Positions 7,296-14,602 of a stretch of 18,860 nucleotides of DNA are shown in pieces. Numbering within the stretch: position 1 is the stretch's first letter; each line of letters starts with the position of its first letter. The DNA is from JAAYJT01 sp037446395 (GTDB lineage Bacteria; Bacteroidota; Bacteroidia; Bacteroidales; JAAYJT01): NCBI GenBank assembly GCA_037446395.1, contig JBBIIP010000039.1:1-18860 (forward strand). The letters are read 5' to 3'. The notes under the pieces are model-generated. The model worked only from the letters and a program-made list of their open reading frames with translations, searched no databases and was not told the DNA's origin. The translations under genes and the position numbers were made by a program.

Positions 7296-8333
7296 ATGCA
7301 GCCTATGAGTAACCAGCTTGAACCCGATGTGCTTGTAAAACATTACAAACTTTCCGAAGCAGCATGGGAGAAAGCTATTCGTAGCATGCTTGGTTCCAAC
7401 AATGTGTATGCCCCATTGAAAAGTAACGGTAATATAGACTATGAGCCTATCACAACCGAAAAGATTCCTTCAATAATTTATAACGAACCAAAACCGGTAT
7501 CACCACTTAAGCTTTTCCTGCTACCTGTTAAAGAAAATGTTGTTCTTGAACCAGATATTTGTAAACCGATTGTAATCATTGGAACGCCTGCCTGCGACCT
7601 GTGGGCTTTGGATCTGTTGGATAAGTTCTATTTAAATTCTGATTTTATTGATCCGTATTACAAACTTCGCCGAGAAAAAATCATTCTTATCGGAACTGAC
7701 TGCCATTCCTTTCTCAAGAATTGCCACTGCACCAGCTATGGAATCAATCCAATTCCGGAGAAAAACCAGGACATACTCTTGAGTATTATCAACGACCAGG
7801 TGATACTTGAAGTTCACACAAAAAAAGGGGAAAAACTTCTCCAAGACATCGCTGAAGTCTCTCAAATACAAACTCCTGACAATGGCTTGCCTGATGAATT
7901 AGTTCAAAAACGCAGGGAGATTAAAACTCAAATTGACAAGGCTAATAAAAAGCTACCCAACTACCAGGAGACCACAAGTGCTGTCAAAAATGCCATTGAA
8001 GAAATGTGGCAAAAACATTCGGAAAGTTGCGTTTCTTGTGGTGCTTGTGCAACCATTTGTCCCACCTGTACATGTTTTCTACTAATTGACAAACCTGGGT
8101 TCGAAAAGGTGAAACAGATGGACGCCTGCCAGTACCCCGGTTTTCAGAGGGTTGCGGGAGGAGAAGACCCTCTTCGGAAACACAGCATACGATTCTGCAA
8201 CCGGTATTTCTGTAAATATGTATTTCGTCCGGAAAAATTTGATGCATTCGCCTGCACCGGTTGCGGGCGCTGTATCGAAGCATGTATCGGGAAGATTGAC
8301 AAAAATGAAATCTTTATTGAACTCACAAAGTAA
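7296..8333 (+). CDS. hydB: HydB-like iron-sulfur subunit (sulfhydrogenase beta / AsrA family)
   Basis: This family passes electrons between a flavoprotein partner (HydG/AsrB) and a hydrogenase or sulfite reductase. The 345-residue protein has an N-terminal domain with GTPACDLWALDLLD and GTDCHSFLKNCHC, both typical of HydB/AsrA. Two [4Fe-4S] motifs follow: C245/C248/C251/C255 (CVSCGACATIC) and C320/C323/C326/C330 (CTGCGRCIEAC). Length is close to that of Pyrococcus HydB. I chose ATG 7296 (ATG 7305 is equally possible); the frame stays open up to a TTG at 7251, but that lies inside the proximal operator and upstream of the likely promoter box. It is the first gene of the hydrogenase operon, 16 bases before hydG. 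No AsrC or group 3b large subunit is nearby. The partner is inferred to be the membrane hydrogenase downstream. Confidence 0.88.
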   Translation: MQPMSNQLEPDVLVKHYKLSEAAWEKAIRSMLGSNNVYAPLKSNGNIDYEPITTEKIPSIIYNEPKPVSPLKLFLLPVKENVVLEPDICKPIVIIGTPACDLWALDLLDKFYLNSDFIDPYYKLRREKIILIGTDCHSFLKNCHCTSYGINPIPEKNQDILLSIINDQVILEVHTKKGEKLLQDIAEVSQIQTPDNGLPDELVQKRREIKTQIDKANKKLPNYQETTSAVKNAIEEMWQKHSESCVSCGACATICPTCTCFLLIDKPGFEKVKQMDACQYPGFQRVAGGEDPLRKHSIRFCNRYFCKYVFRPEKFDAFACTGCGRCIEACIGKIDKNEIFIELTK

Positions 8334-8349
8334 GTAAACATAATTAAAG

Positions 8350-9171
8350 GTGTTAATTAATAACAACATATATAAACCCCTCAAAGCCCGGCTCGAAAAA
8401 GTTATCGAAGAATCGCCGCTAATCAAGACCCTTGTCATGGTTCCCGAAACTGAGTTTTCATTCAAAACAGGCGAGTTTATAGAACTAACTCTTGACGGTA
8501 TCGGCGAGGCCCCTTTCACCCCATCATCTTCACCTTTCGTAAAAGACCGTTTTGAAGTCACCATAATGAAAGCTGGATATGTTACCGGCCTCATGCACGA
8601 TTTGCCCATCGGTGCAGTATTGGGTGTTCGTGGTCCATTTGGCAGGGGTTATCCGATCGAAGAATTTTTTGGTAAAGAAGTCCTGATACTGGGTGGCGGA
8701 TGTGGCCTGGCCCCAATCCGATCACTGCTTTATACCCTTATCGAATATAAGGATAAAATTAAAAGGGTGATCCTGGCATACGGATCCAAAACTCCCCGCG
8801 ACTGTATCTACAAACCTTTATTTTCCTACCTCAACAGCATTGATAAGTTTGAAACCCTCCGCTCGGTTGACGTTGCCGATGAGAGTTGGAATGAGGCCGT
8901 GGGAGTTGCAACTGTGTTACTCGACAAAGTAAATATAAGTATCTCTAATGCTGTAGCTGTAGTTTGTGGCCCCCCTGTGATGATGAAATATGGAACATTC
9001 AAACTTCTCGATATGGGATTTGCACCTAAAGATATATTTCTTTCAATGGAAAAAAACATGTCGTGTGGCTTGGGCAAATGCGGGCATTGTATGATGGGAG
9101 AATATTTTGTATGTAAGGATGGGCCGGTATTTACTTATGAAGAAATCAAAAACCAACCTCATATCTGGTAA
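8350..9171 (+). CDS. hydG: HydG-like FAD/NAD(P)-binding subunit (sulfhydrogenase gamma / AsrB family)
   Basis: A ferredoxin-NADP+ reductase-like flavoprotein that in group 3b hydrogenases exchanges electrons with NAD(P)H. In order the 273-residue protein has a beta-barrel FAD domain (about 8-100, with GEAPFTPSSSP as the flavin loop in this family), a nucleotide-binding domain with GGGCGLAPIRSLL (about 115-127) and VVCGPPVMMK (about 204-213), and a C-terminal [2Fe-2S] site C239-x4-C244-x2-C247-x7-C255, as in PyrK. The start is uncertain. GTG 8350 is the only conventional candidate before M30, but it overlaps the AAAGG that would be its ribosome site; an ATT at 8356 would be correctly spaced from AAAGG. 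With HydB it forms the likely NAD(P)H-linked input or output module. Confidence 0.88.
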   Translation: MLINNNIYKPLKARLEKVIEESPLIKTLVMVPETEFSFKTGEFIELTLDGIGEAPFTPSSSPFVKDRFEVTIMKAGYVTGLMHDLPIGAVLGVRGPFGRGYPIEEFFGKEVLILGGGCGLAPIRSLLYTLIEYKDKIKRVILAYGSKTPRDCIYKPLFSYLNSIDKFETLRSVDVADESWNEAVGVATVLLDKVNISISNAVAVVCGPPVMMKYGTFKLLDMGFAPKDIFLSMEKNMSCGLGKCGHCMMGEYFVCKDGPVFTYEEIKNQPHIW

Positions 9172-9192
9172 AAATTATAACAAAGAGGTTTC

Positions 9193-9681
9193 ATGACCAA
9201 GAAACTAATCATAGATCTTACCAAGTGCAGGATGTGCCAAGAATGCGTGGTTGATTGCCTTTACGATCAACATCCGGTGAATCTTGGGCTGAAGAGCCTT
9301 CTTGAAATGGCTTCTTTTCAGTTCACCTGCCGCCGTTGCGAGGATGCTCCCTGTATTGCAATATGCCCCCCTGAAGCCCTGGATCGGAATGAAGACGGGA
9401 TAGTTGAAAGGGATTTGAATATTTGCATAGCCTGCAAATCCTGTGTTATGGCCTGTCCGTTTGGCACTTTAATGAATCATTTTTTTGAAGTGCGTCAACC
9501 AATATGCAACTTGTGTGATTTTGATGACCAAACCATGTCATTAAAGTGTATTGACACTTGCCCCAAAGGAGCATTGGCATTCACGGAAATTGTTCCGGAT
9601 GAAAAGAAACATATATTAGAATTGAATGAACGCGTGTTGGTTAAAGAATACTCCTGGAAAATACTCAAATACAACGGATGA
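9193..9681 (+). CDS. HycB/CooF-like polyferredoxin with four [4Fe-4S] clusters
   Basis: A 162-residue electron-transfer protein with sixteen cysteines in four complete sets: C12/15/18/22, C46/49/54/58, C78/81/84/88 and C105/108/119/123. This is the layout of HycB, HydN, CooF and DmsB-type proteins, which link a catalytic oxidoreductase to a membrane partner. In formate hydrogenlyase, HycB ties formate dehydrogenase to the hydrogenase; in CO-oxidising systems CooF ties in CO dehydrogenase. Here neither enzyme is visible, and the gene stands between hydBG and the hydrogenase core, so it probably bridges HydBG to the core. An AGAGG ribosome site precedes the ATG. No twin-arginine signal is present, so it acts on the cytoplasmic side. 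Confidence 0.92.
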   Translation: MTKKLIIDLTKCRMCQECVVDCLYDQHPVNLGLKSLLEMASFQFTCRRCEDAPCIAICPPEALDRNEDGIVERDLNICIACKSCVMACPFGTLMNHFFEVRQPICNLCDFDDQTMSLKCIDTCPKGALAFTEIVPDEKKHILELNERVLVKEYSWKILKYNG

Positions 9682-9713
9682 CTTAGAGCCTTGCACCTGT
9701 AATTTGAACTCAT

Positions 9714-10643
9714 ATGACTCAACAATTCATATATTACCTAATCTTCCCAGGCCTCCTTTTCATGCTGATTGCCGGCGGGTTTTTGTCGTGGTTTGATCGC
9801 AAGGTTACAGCGTGGGTGCAATTTCGCAAAGGGCCTCCGCTTTTGCAGCCACTCTATGATTTTGTGAAACTCATGGCTAAGGAAACCATCCTACCTCGAA
9901 ACGCCAGCAGGGTAACATTTCTTTTATCTCCCATATTTGCCACAACCGGAGCCATCGTTGCAGGGTTATTGATTCTATTGCCTGCTTTTGGTGTGAGTAC
10001 CGGCTTCAAAGGAGATATAATCGTAATTTTTTATGTCCTGGCTATCCCTTCACTTAGCTACATCGTAGGAGCGCTTTCGAGCGGAAATCTGTTGGCATCG
10101 GTAGGTGCCTCCCGGGAAATGAAACTCATCATAGGGTATGAACTGTGCTTTCTTATGATCCTCGCTGCTGTCATCCTCAAATCGGGCTACCAACTTGATA
10201 TAGCCAGCATTGTTGCAGCACAGCAAGCAGATGGAGCATTTATCGGAAGTGTTTCGGGAGTGCTACTTTTTATTGCCCTGATGATGTGCATTCAAGCCAA
10301 ATTGGGAATTGTGCCTTTTGATGCAGCCGAAGCAGAAACAGAAATTGCCTCAGGTTTTATCATCGAATTTTCAGGCCCACCTTTAGCATTTATTAAACTT
10401 TCGAAGTACATCCTCATCCTTGTCCTTCCTGTTCTGGTTGTTTTGTTGATCCTGGGTGGTTTTAATCTCGATGGGTGGGGAATGCTGTGGGCTGTTCTGA
10501 AAGTATTATTGGTTGTGTTGCTGGTAACGCTGGTGCGAAATACCAATCCACGACTCACCATTAAGCAATCCATGCGATTTTTCTTTATATGGATGAATTT
10601 ATTTGTAATCGCAGCCATTGTTTTACATTATTTGGAACTTTAA
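9714..10643 (+). CDS. mbhM: Membrane anchor of group 4 hydrogenase, NuoH/HycD/MbhM-like
   Basis: A 309-residue integral membrane protein with roughly eight hydrophobic segments, homologous to complex I subunit H. It holds the hydrogenase arm on the membrane and forms the start of the ion-translocation path. Visible family marks are the loop DRKVTAWVQFRKGPPLLQPLYDFVKL after the first helix, the EMKLIIGYEL segment (about 135-144), the VPFDAAEAETEIASGF block (about 199-214, acidic residues near the junction with the peripheral arm), and LVRNTNPRLTIKQ near the end. It is the first of four consecutive core genes in the order H-B-C-D. Confidence 0.94.
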   Translation: MTQQFIYYLIFPGLLFMLIAGGFLSWFDRKVTAWVQFRKGPPLLQPLYDFVKLMAKETILPRNASRVTFLLSPIFATTGAIVAGLLILLPAFGVSTGFKGDIIVIFYVLAIPSLSYIVGALSSGNLLASVGASREMKLIIGYELCFLMILAAVILKSGYQLDIASIVAAQQADGAFIGSVSGVLLFIALMMCIQAKLGIVPFDAAEAETEIASGFIIEFSGPPLAFIKLSKYILILVLPVLVVLLILGGFNLDGWGMLWAVLKVLLVVLLVTLVRNTNPRLTIKQSMRFFFIWMNLFVIAAIVLHYLEL

Positions 10644-10655
10644 AGCCTTAATAAC

Positions 10656-11069
10656 ATGGGATTTAAAGAACATTGCTTTAAAAAATCGCTGTGGCTTTAC
10701 CATTTCGGAGGAGCTTCTTGCAACAACTGCGATATCGAGATTCTCGACTGCCTGACTCCTCGCTACGACGTAGAACGCTTCGGGATGCTGCTGGTAGGCA
10801 GTGTGCGACATGCTGATGTACTGCTTGTGAACGGAAGCATAAATACCAAATGCCGCAATCGGTTGCTTGAGATTTATAAGCAGGCGCCAAAACCGATTGT
10901 TGTTGTTGCAATTGGGGCTTGTGGTTGCACCGGGGGCATATTTGCAGAAGGCAACACCTTTGCCGGTCCAGTGGATAAAATCATTCCTGTGGATGTTTAT
11001 ATTCCAGGCTGCCCACCCAAGCCTGAGGCAATCCTGGCAGGAATTGTCAATTTCCTTAATAATAAATAG
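10656..11069 (+). CDS. mbhJ: [NiFe] hydrogenase small subunit, NuoB/HycG/MbhJ-like
   Basis: The small subunit carries the [4Fe-4S] cluster next to the Ni-Fe site. At 137 residues it is the short group 4 form, without the extra ferredoxin-like domain of HycG and without a signal peptide, so it works in the cytoplasm. Cluster ligands are C22 and C25 (SCNNCDIEIL), C89 (GACGC, with C91 as an additional cysteine) and C119 (GCPPKPEAI). The short length and CNNCD pattern fit Mbh/Ech/complex-I-type small subunits. It lies 12 bases after the NuoH-like gene and 9 before the NuoC-like gene. Confidence 0.94.
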   Translation: MGFKEHCFKKSLWLYHFGGASCNNCDIEILDCLTPRYDVERFGMLLVGSVRHADVLLVNGSINTKCRNRLLEIYKQAPKPIVVVAIGACGCTGGIFAEGNTFAGPVDKIIPVDVYIPGCPPKPEAILAGIVNFLNNK

Positions 11070-11078
11070 TGTTCAACA

Positions 11079-11525
11079 ATGGAAAACGAAGAATTGATAG
11101 AACTGTTGCGATTTAAATTCAAATCAAATATCGAGAAAGTCTTTATCCGACACAAGAACCGCGTGCTAATACAGATCAAAAAAGAAGTGCTAACGAAGAT
11201 AGCCGCCTTTCTGTATAAAGACCAAGGGCTTCGTTTCATCATTGCTTCTGCTATGATTTCTGACAATAAATTTGAGATCATCTACCATTTCAGTAACGAC
11301 AAGTCAGGACTTGTCCTAAACCTTCAAGTTTTCCTGCCCTATCAAAAACCAGAAATTGAATCATTGGTTCCTTTGTTTGTTGCCGCAGACTGGATAGAAC
11401 GCGAGATGCATGAATTATTTGGAATACGTTTTCTGAATCATCCAAATTTAGCCCCATTACTCTCGCAGGGAAACTGGGTGCCCAATGCTTTTCCTTACTC
11501 AAAAGATAAAAAACTCAAGGCATAA
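11079..11525 (+). CDS. mbhK: NuoC/MbhK-like 30-kDa subunit of group 4 hydrogenase
   Basis: A 148-residue soluble subunit homologous to complex I NuoC and to the N-terminal part of HycE. It packs against the large subunit and has no cofactor. The family signature is clear near the C-terminus: WIEREMHELFGIRFLNHPN, the counterpart of the complex I 30-kDa motif with ERE and the following acidic-x-x-G pattern. In E. coli HycE this domain is fused to the large subunit; here it is a separate gene directly upstream, as in Mbh. Confidence 0.9.
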   Translation: MENEELIELLRFKFKSNIEKVFIRHKNRVLIQIKKEVLTKIAAFLYKDQGLRFIIASAMISDNKFEIIYHFSNDKSGLVLNLQVFLPYQKPEIESLVPLFVAADWIEREMHELFGIRFLNHPNLAPLLSQGNWVPNAFPYSKDKKLKA

Positions 11526-11529
11526 CACA

Positions 11530-12717
11530 ATGAAGACAATCATACCGGTCGGCCCCTATCACCCCTTGCAGGAAGAACCTGAGCTTTTCAAGCTTTATTG
11601 CGATGGTGAAACGGTAGTGGATATTGAATGGGAAACAGGCTATAACCACAGGGGAATTGAGAAGATCAATGAATCAAAAACATTCGAACAAATCTTTTTC
11701 GTGGTCGAACGCATTTGTGGTATTTGCTCCACATCTCACCCGTTTGCCTATGCCAATGCAGTTGAAGAGTTAGCGCAGGTAACTATCCCCGACCGTGCTA
11801 AATATATTCGTTGCATCATTGGCGAACTCGAACGGTTGCACAGCCACTTGTTGTGGGTTGGGTTGGCCGGGCATTTCATAGGTTATAATACAGTATTTAT
11901 GTGGGCGTGGAAGTATCGTGAGCCAGTGCTTGATTTGTTCGAAATCATCACAGGCAACAGGAACTCCTATGCAATGTTTAAAATTGGTGGAGTGAGGCGC
12001 GACATTAAAGCGGAACAAATTCCAACAATACGTAAGCTACTCAATGACCTTAAGCCAAAAGCCGATCTACTTTTTGGAGCCGTGCTCGATGATCCCGTAA
12101 TTCATTTACGGACAAAAGGCATTGGAATTCTTTCCAAGCAAGATGTGATAGATTATTGCGCGGTAGGCCCCACTGCCCGTGCTTCAGGTTTGCCGAATGA
12201 TATTCGCAAAGATGACCCCTACGCCGCCTATGGCATGCTCGACTGGAAGGTGATCACTGCTGAAGAAGGTGATGTTTTTGCCAAAGCTGCCGTTCGGTTC
12301 CTCGAAATTTATGAGTCCATCAAGATCATTGAACAATCGCTCAATGCAATTGAAAAGTTACCTGAAGGCGATATCAGCATCAAGGTAAAAAATATCCCAG
12401 CCGGTATGGGTTGCGGCCGTGCCGAAGCCCCACGTGGAGAAGTTTTCCATTTCGTGAAATCCGACGGATCAAATTCACCGGTAAGACATAAGATTCGGGC
12501 GCCAAGCTATGTGAATGTGGCAACTTTCAAAAAGTCGTGCGTGGGTCAAAATATTTCCGATGCTACCCTGGCACTGGCGGCCGTTGATCCGTGCTACTGT
12601 TGTACCGAGCGCATGGCCTATGCTTATGATGCCATCAGCAGAAAGAAAATTATGGATGGTAACGATTTGATCAGGATTTCGCAAAGGCGTACCGAAGAAT
12701 TGAAACGCAAATTATAA
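11530..12717 (+). CDS. mbhL: [NiFe] hydrogenase large subunit, group 4 (HycE/MbhL-like)
   Basis: The catalytic subunit that interconverts 2H+ and H2. The 395-residue product begins MKTIIPVGPYHP, typical of the family, so I use ATG 11530 rather than an upstream in-frame ATG at 11485 that overlaps the previous gene. Both Ni-binding pairs are intact: ERICGICS (C63, C66) and DPCYCCTER (C355, C358, with an additional C357). This separates it from the complex I 49-kDa subunit NuoD, which lacks them. After R361, the position matching the HycE cleavage site (R followed by M), 34 further residues follow. The protein is thus probably made as a precursor that needs a C-terminal endopeptidase, which is not in the window. 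The Hyp proteins encoded divergently would build its cofactor. Confidence 0.96.
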   Translation: MKTIIPVGPYHPLQEEPELFKLYCDGETVVDIEWETGYNHRGIEKINESKTFEQIFFVVERICGICSTSHPFAYANAVEELAQVTIPDRAKYIRCIIGELERLHSHLLWVGLAGHFIGYNTVFMWAWKYREPVLDLFEIITGNRNSYAMFKIGGVRRDIKAEQIPTIRKLLNDLKPKADLLFGAVLDDPVIHLRTKGIGILSKQDVIDYCAVGPTARASGLPNDIRKDDPYAAYGMLDWKVITAEEGDVFAKAAVRFLEIYESIKIIEQSLNAIEKLPEGDISIKVKNIPAGMGCGRAEAPRGEVFHFVKSDGSNSPVRHKIRAPSYVNVATFKKSCVGQNISDATLALAAVDPCYCCTERMAYAYDAISRKKIMDGNDLIRISQRRTEELKRKL

Positions 12718-12727
12718 ACCTACATAG

Positions 12728-14590
12728 ATGAGCGTGTTACATTATATCATTTTATTGCCAATACTTGCCGGAATCATCCTTTATTTTGTGCCCGAAAAAT
12801 TCATTAAATTCAAGGGCATCTTCTCAACACTTGTGGCAGCCTTTGCGCTTTATTGTGCCTACATGGTGTTCAGAATGAATAACCAGTTAGTCAGCCTGAG
12901 TCTTGGTCATGAGTTTATTAATCCAGGAGTGGCTATACATAATTTGCTACTCAACTTTTCGGGTTTTGCCTCTTTGCACCTGGATGGACTAAGCAAGCTT
13001 GTTTTATTGTTTGCTTCCTTTTTTGCACTGATTATCCTGGCCTATTCCATTGTATACATTTCTGTCAGAAAAATGCCACGCCACTATTATCCGTTTTTTC
13101 TCATCACAATGGGTTGTGCATCAGGTGCAATTCTTGCGGACAACCTCTTGCTGTTTATTTTCTTCTGGGGCGTGCTTGGATTCACTCTTTACATGCTTAT
13201 AAAAGGCAATACCGAAGCAAGTTCAGCTACAGCGAAGAAAACTTTTATCCTTATCGGTGCATCCGACGGGATAATGATATTGGGGATTGCTTTATTATGG
13301 AAAATGAACTATGCACTTCAGATTTCAGAAATCAATGTTCCTACTGCCACTGCGTTACAGATTTGTGCATTTATATGCCTCTTGATTGGGGCGTTTACGA
13401 AAGCTGGTGCTTTCCCATTCCATACCTGGGTTCCGGACTACGCACAACATGCCCCGGCAAGCTCATCAGCGTATCTGCCAGCATCGCTCGATAAATTACT
13501 CGGAATATATTTTCTGGCTCGCATCTGCAACGACATGTTCACTCTGAATCAATGGCTCACTCTCGCAATGATTATTATTGGTGTACTAACGATTATCATC
13601 GCAGTGTTGATGGCACTCATACAGCATAATTACAAACGATTGCTCGGCTATCATGCTGTTTCGCAAGTTGGCTATATGGTTACAGGGCTAGCCTTAGGTA
13701 CTCCGCTTGGCATCGCGGGAGGGTTATTTCACATGATCAACCATGCCCTTTACAAAAGTGGTTTGTTTATGACTGCCGGCAGTATTGATCGCATGACAGG
13801 GAAAGAAAAAATTGAAGATTTGGGCGGGCTGTCCAAGGCCATGCCGCTCACATTCTTTGCAGCATTGGTTTTTGCTCTATCCATATCAGGTATCCCGCCA
13901 TTCAACGGGTTTGCATCCAAATGGCTTATTTACCAGGGCATTGTTGAGTTCGGAACCAAATCAGGCATTGCCAACCAGCTGTGGATATTGTGGTTGGGGC
14001 TTGCAGTTTTTGGTTCTGCGCTCACCCTGGCTAGTTTTATAAAATTCATCAGTGGTATTTTTTGGGGCCGTATAAAAGAAACATATCAAAGTCTACGCAA
14101 AACTTCGCCACTACTTTGGCTGCCTCCGATGATCATCGCTTTGTTATGTATTGTATTTGGAGTGCTTGCTACCTCATGGGTGATCCCCAGGCTGATTATG
14201 CCCATAACCGGTAATTTTGAATATACAGGCATATGGGAGTCTTCTACAGTATCGCTCCTGATATTGATTTCTATTATAGCAGGAGTGCTAATTTATTTTG
14301 CAGGGAATATTCGAAAGATTCGTGTTGAAGACAATTTTATACTTGGCGAAAAACAGATTTCTGACACTGGTTTTTCGGCTCTCGAATATTATAAAACCAT
14401 AAGCCAGGCAGGATTTTTCGCGGCCATATATCGAAAAGCCGAAAAAAAATGGTTCGACATCTACGATATATCTAAGCATGTTGTGCTGGGATTCAGCAAA
14501 AGCCTTAGCGCAGCCCACTCTGGTATCCTCCCGGTTTACGCCATTTGGATTCTTGCAGGGTTACTCATTTTGATGATCATTTTTATTTAA
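12728..14590 (+). CDS. NuoL/HyfB-like antiporter subunit with altered TM5 site
   Basis: A 620-residue polytopic membrane protein of the proton-conducting antiporter family (NuoL/M/N, MrpA/D). The core spans about residues 80-450. Key residues seen are K225 and H232 (TM7, FTKAGAFPFH), K256 (TM8, LDKLLGIY), H335/H339/K343 (TM11, LFHMINHALYK) and K398 (TM12, GFASKW). The TM5 glutamate that pairs with the TM7 lysine in NuoL/M and MrpD is replaced by glycine: FFWGVLGF, G148, where WE or LE is normal. A C-terminal extension (about 500-620) contains a charged amphipathic stretch and a last helix (LPVYAIWILAGLLIL) resembling the end of NuoL, so a lateral connecting helix is possible. By position it corresponds to the N-terminal part of MrpA, with the next gene supplying the rest. 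Confidence 0.9.
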   Translation: MSVLHYIILLPILAGIILYFVPEKFIKFKGIFSTLVAAFALYCAYMVFRMNNQLVSLSLGHEFINPGVAIHNLLLNFSGFASLHLDGLSKLVLLFASFFALIILAYSIVYISVRKMPRHYYPFFLITMGCASGAILADNLLLFIFFWGVLGFTLYMLIKGNTEASSATAKKTFILIGASDGIMILGIALLWKMNYALQISEINVPTATALQICAFICLLIGAFTKAGAFPFHTWVPDYAQHAPASSSAYLPASLDKLLGIYFLARICNDMFTLNQWLTLAMIIIGVLTIIIAVLMALIQHNYKRLLGYHAVSQVGYMVTGLALGTPLGIAGGLFHMINHALYKSGLFMTAGSIDRMTGKEKIEDLGGLSKAMPLTFFAALVFALSISGIPPFNGFASKWLIYQGIVEFGTKSGIANQLWILWLGLAVFGSALTLASFIKFISGIFWGRIKETYQSLRKTSPLLWLPPMIIALLCIVFGVLATSWVIPRLIMPITGNFEYTGIWESSTVSLLILISIIAGVLIYFAGNIRKIRVEDNFILGEKQISDTGFSALEYYKTISQAGFFAAIYRKAEKKWFDIYDISKHVVLGFSKSLSAAHSGILPVYAIWILAGLLILMIIFI

Positions 14591-14602
14591 ATTGAAAGAG
14601 TA

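Noticed and set aside
8082..8609. 175-codon open frame on the minus strand
   Set aside because: It lies across the ends of hydB and hydG, which have clear motifs on the plus strand; it has no domain signature and no ribosome site context, so it is a shadow frame.
7296..9171. hydB-hydG read as anaerobic sulfite reductase AsrA-AsrB
   Set aside because: No AsrC (siroheme subunit) gene follows, and the pair runs directly into hydrogenase genes. The families are related, so this stays a naming question rather than a different system.
9714..12717. Core genes read as part of respiratory complex I (nuoH, B, C, D)
   Set aside because: The NuoD-like protein keeps both CxxC nickel-binding pairs (ERICGIC and DPCYCC), and a full hyp set is adjacent; NuoE, F and G homologues are absent.
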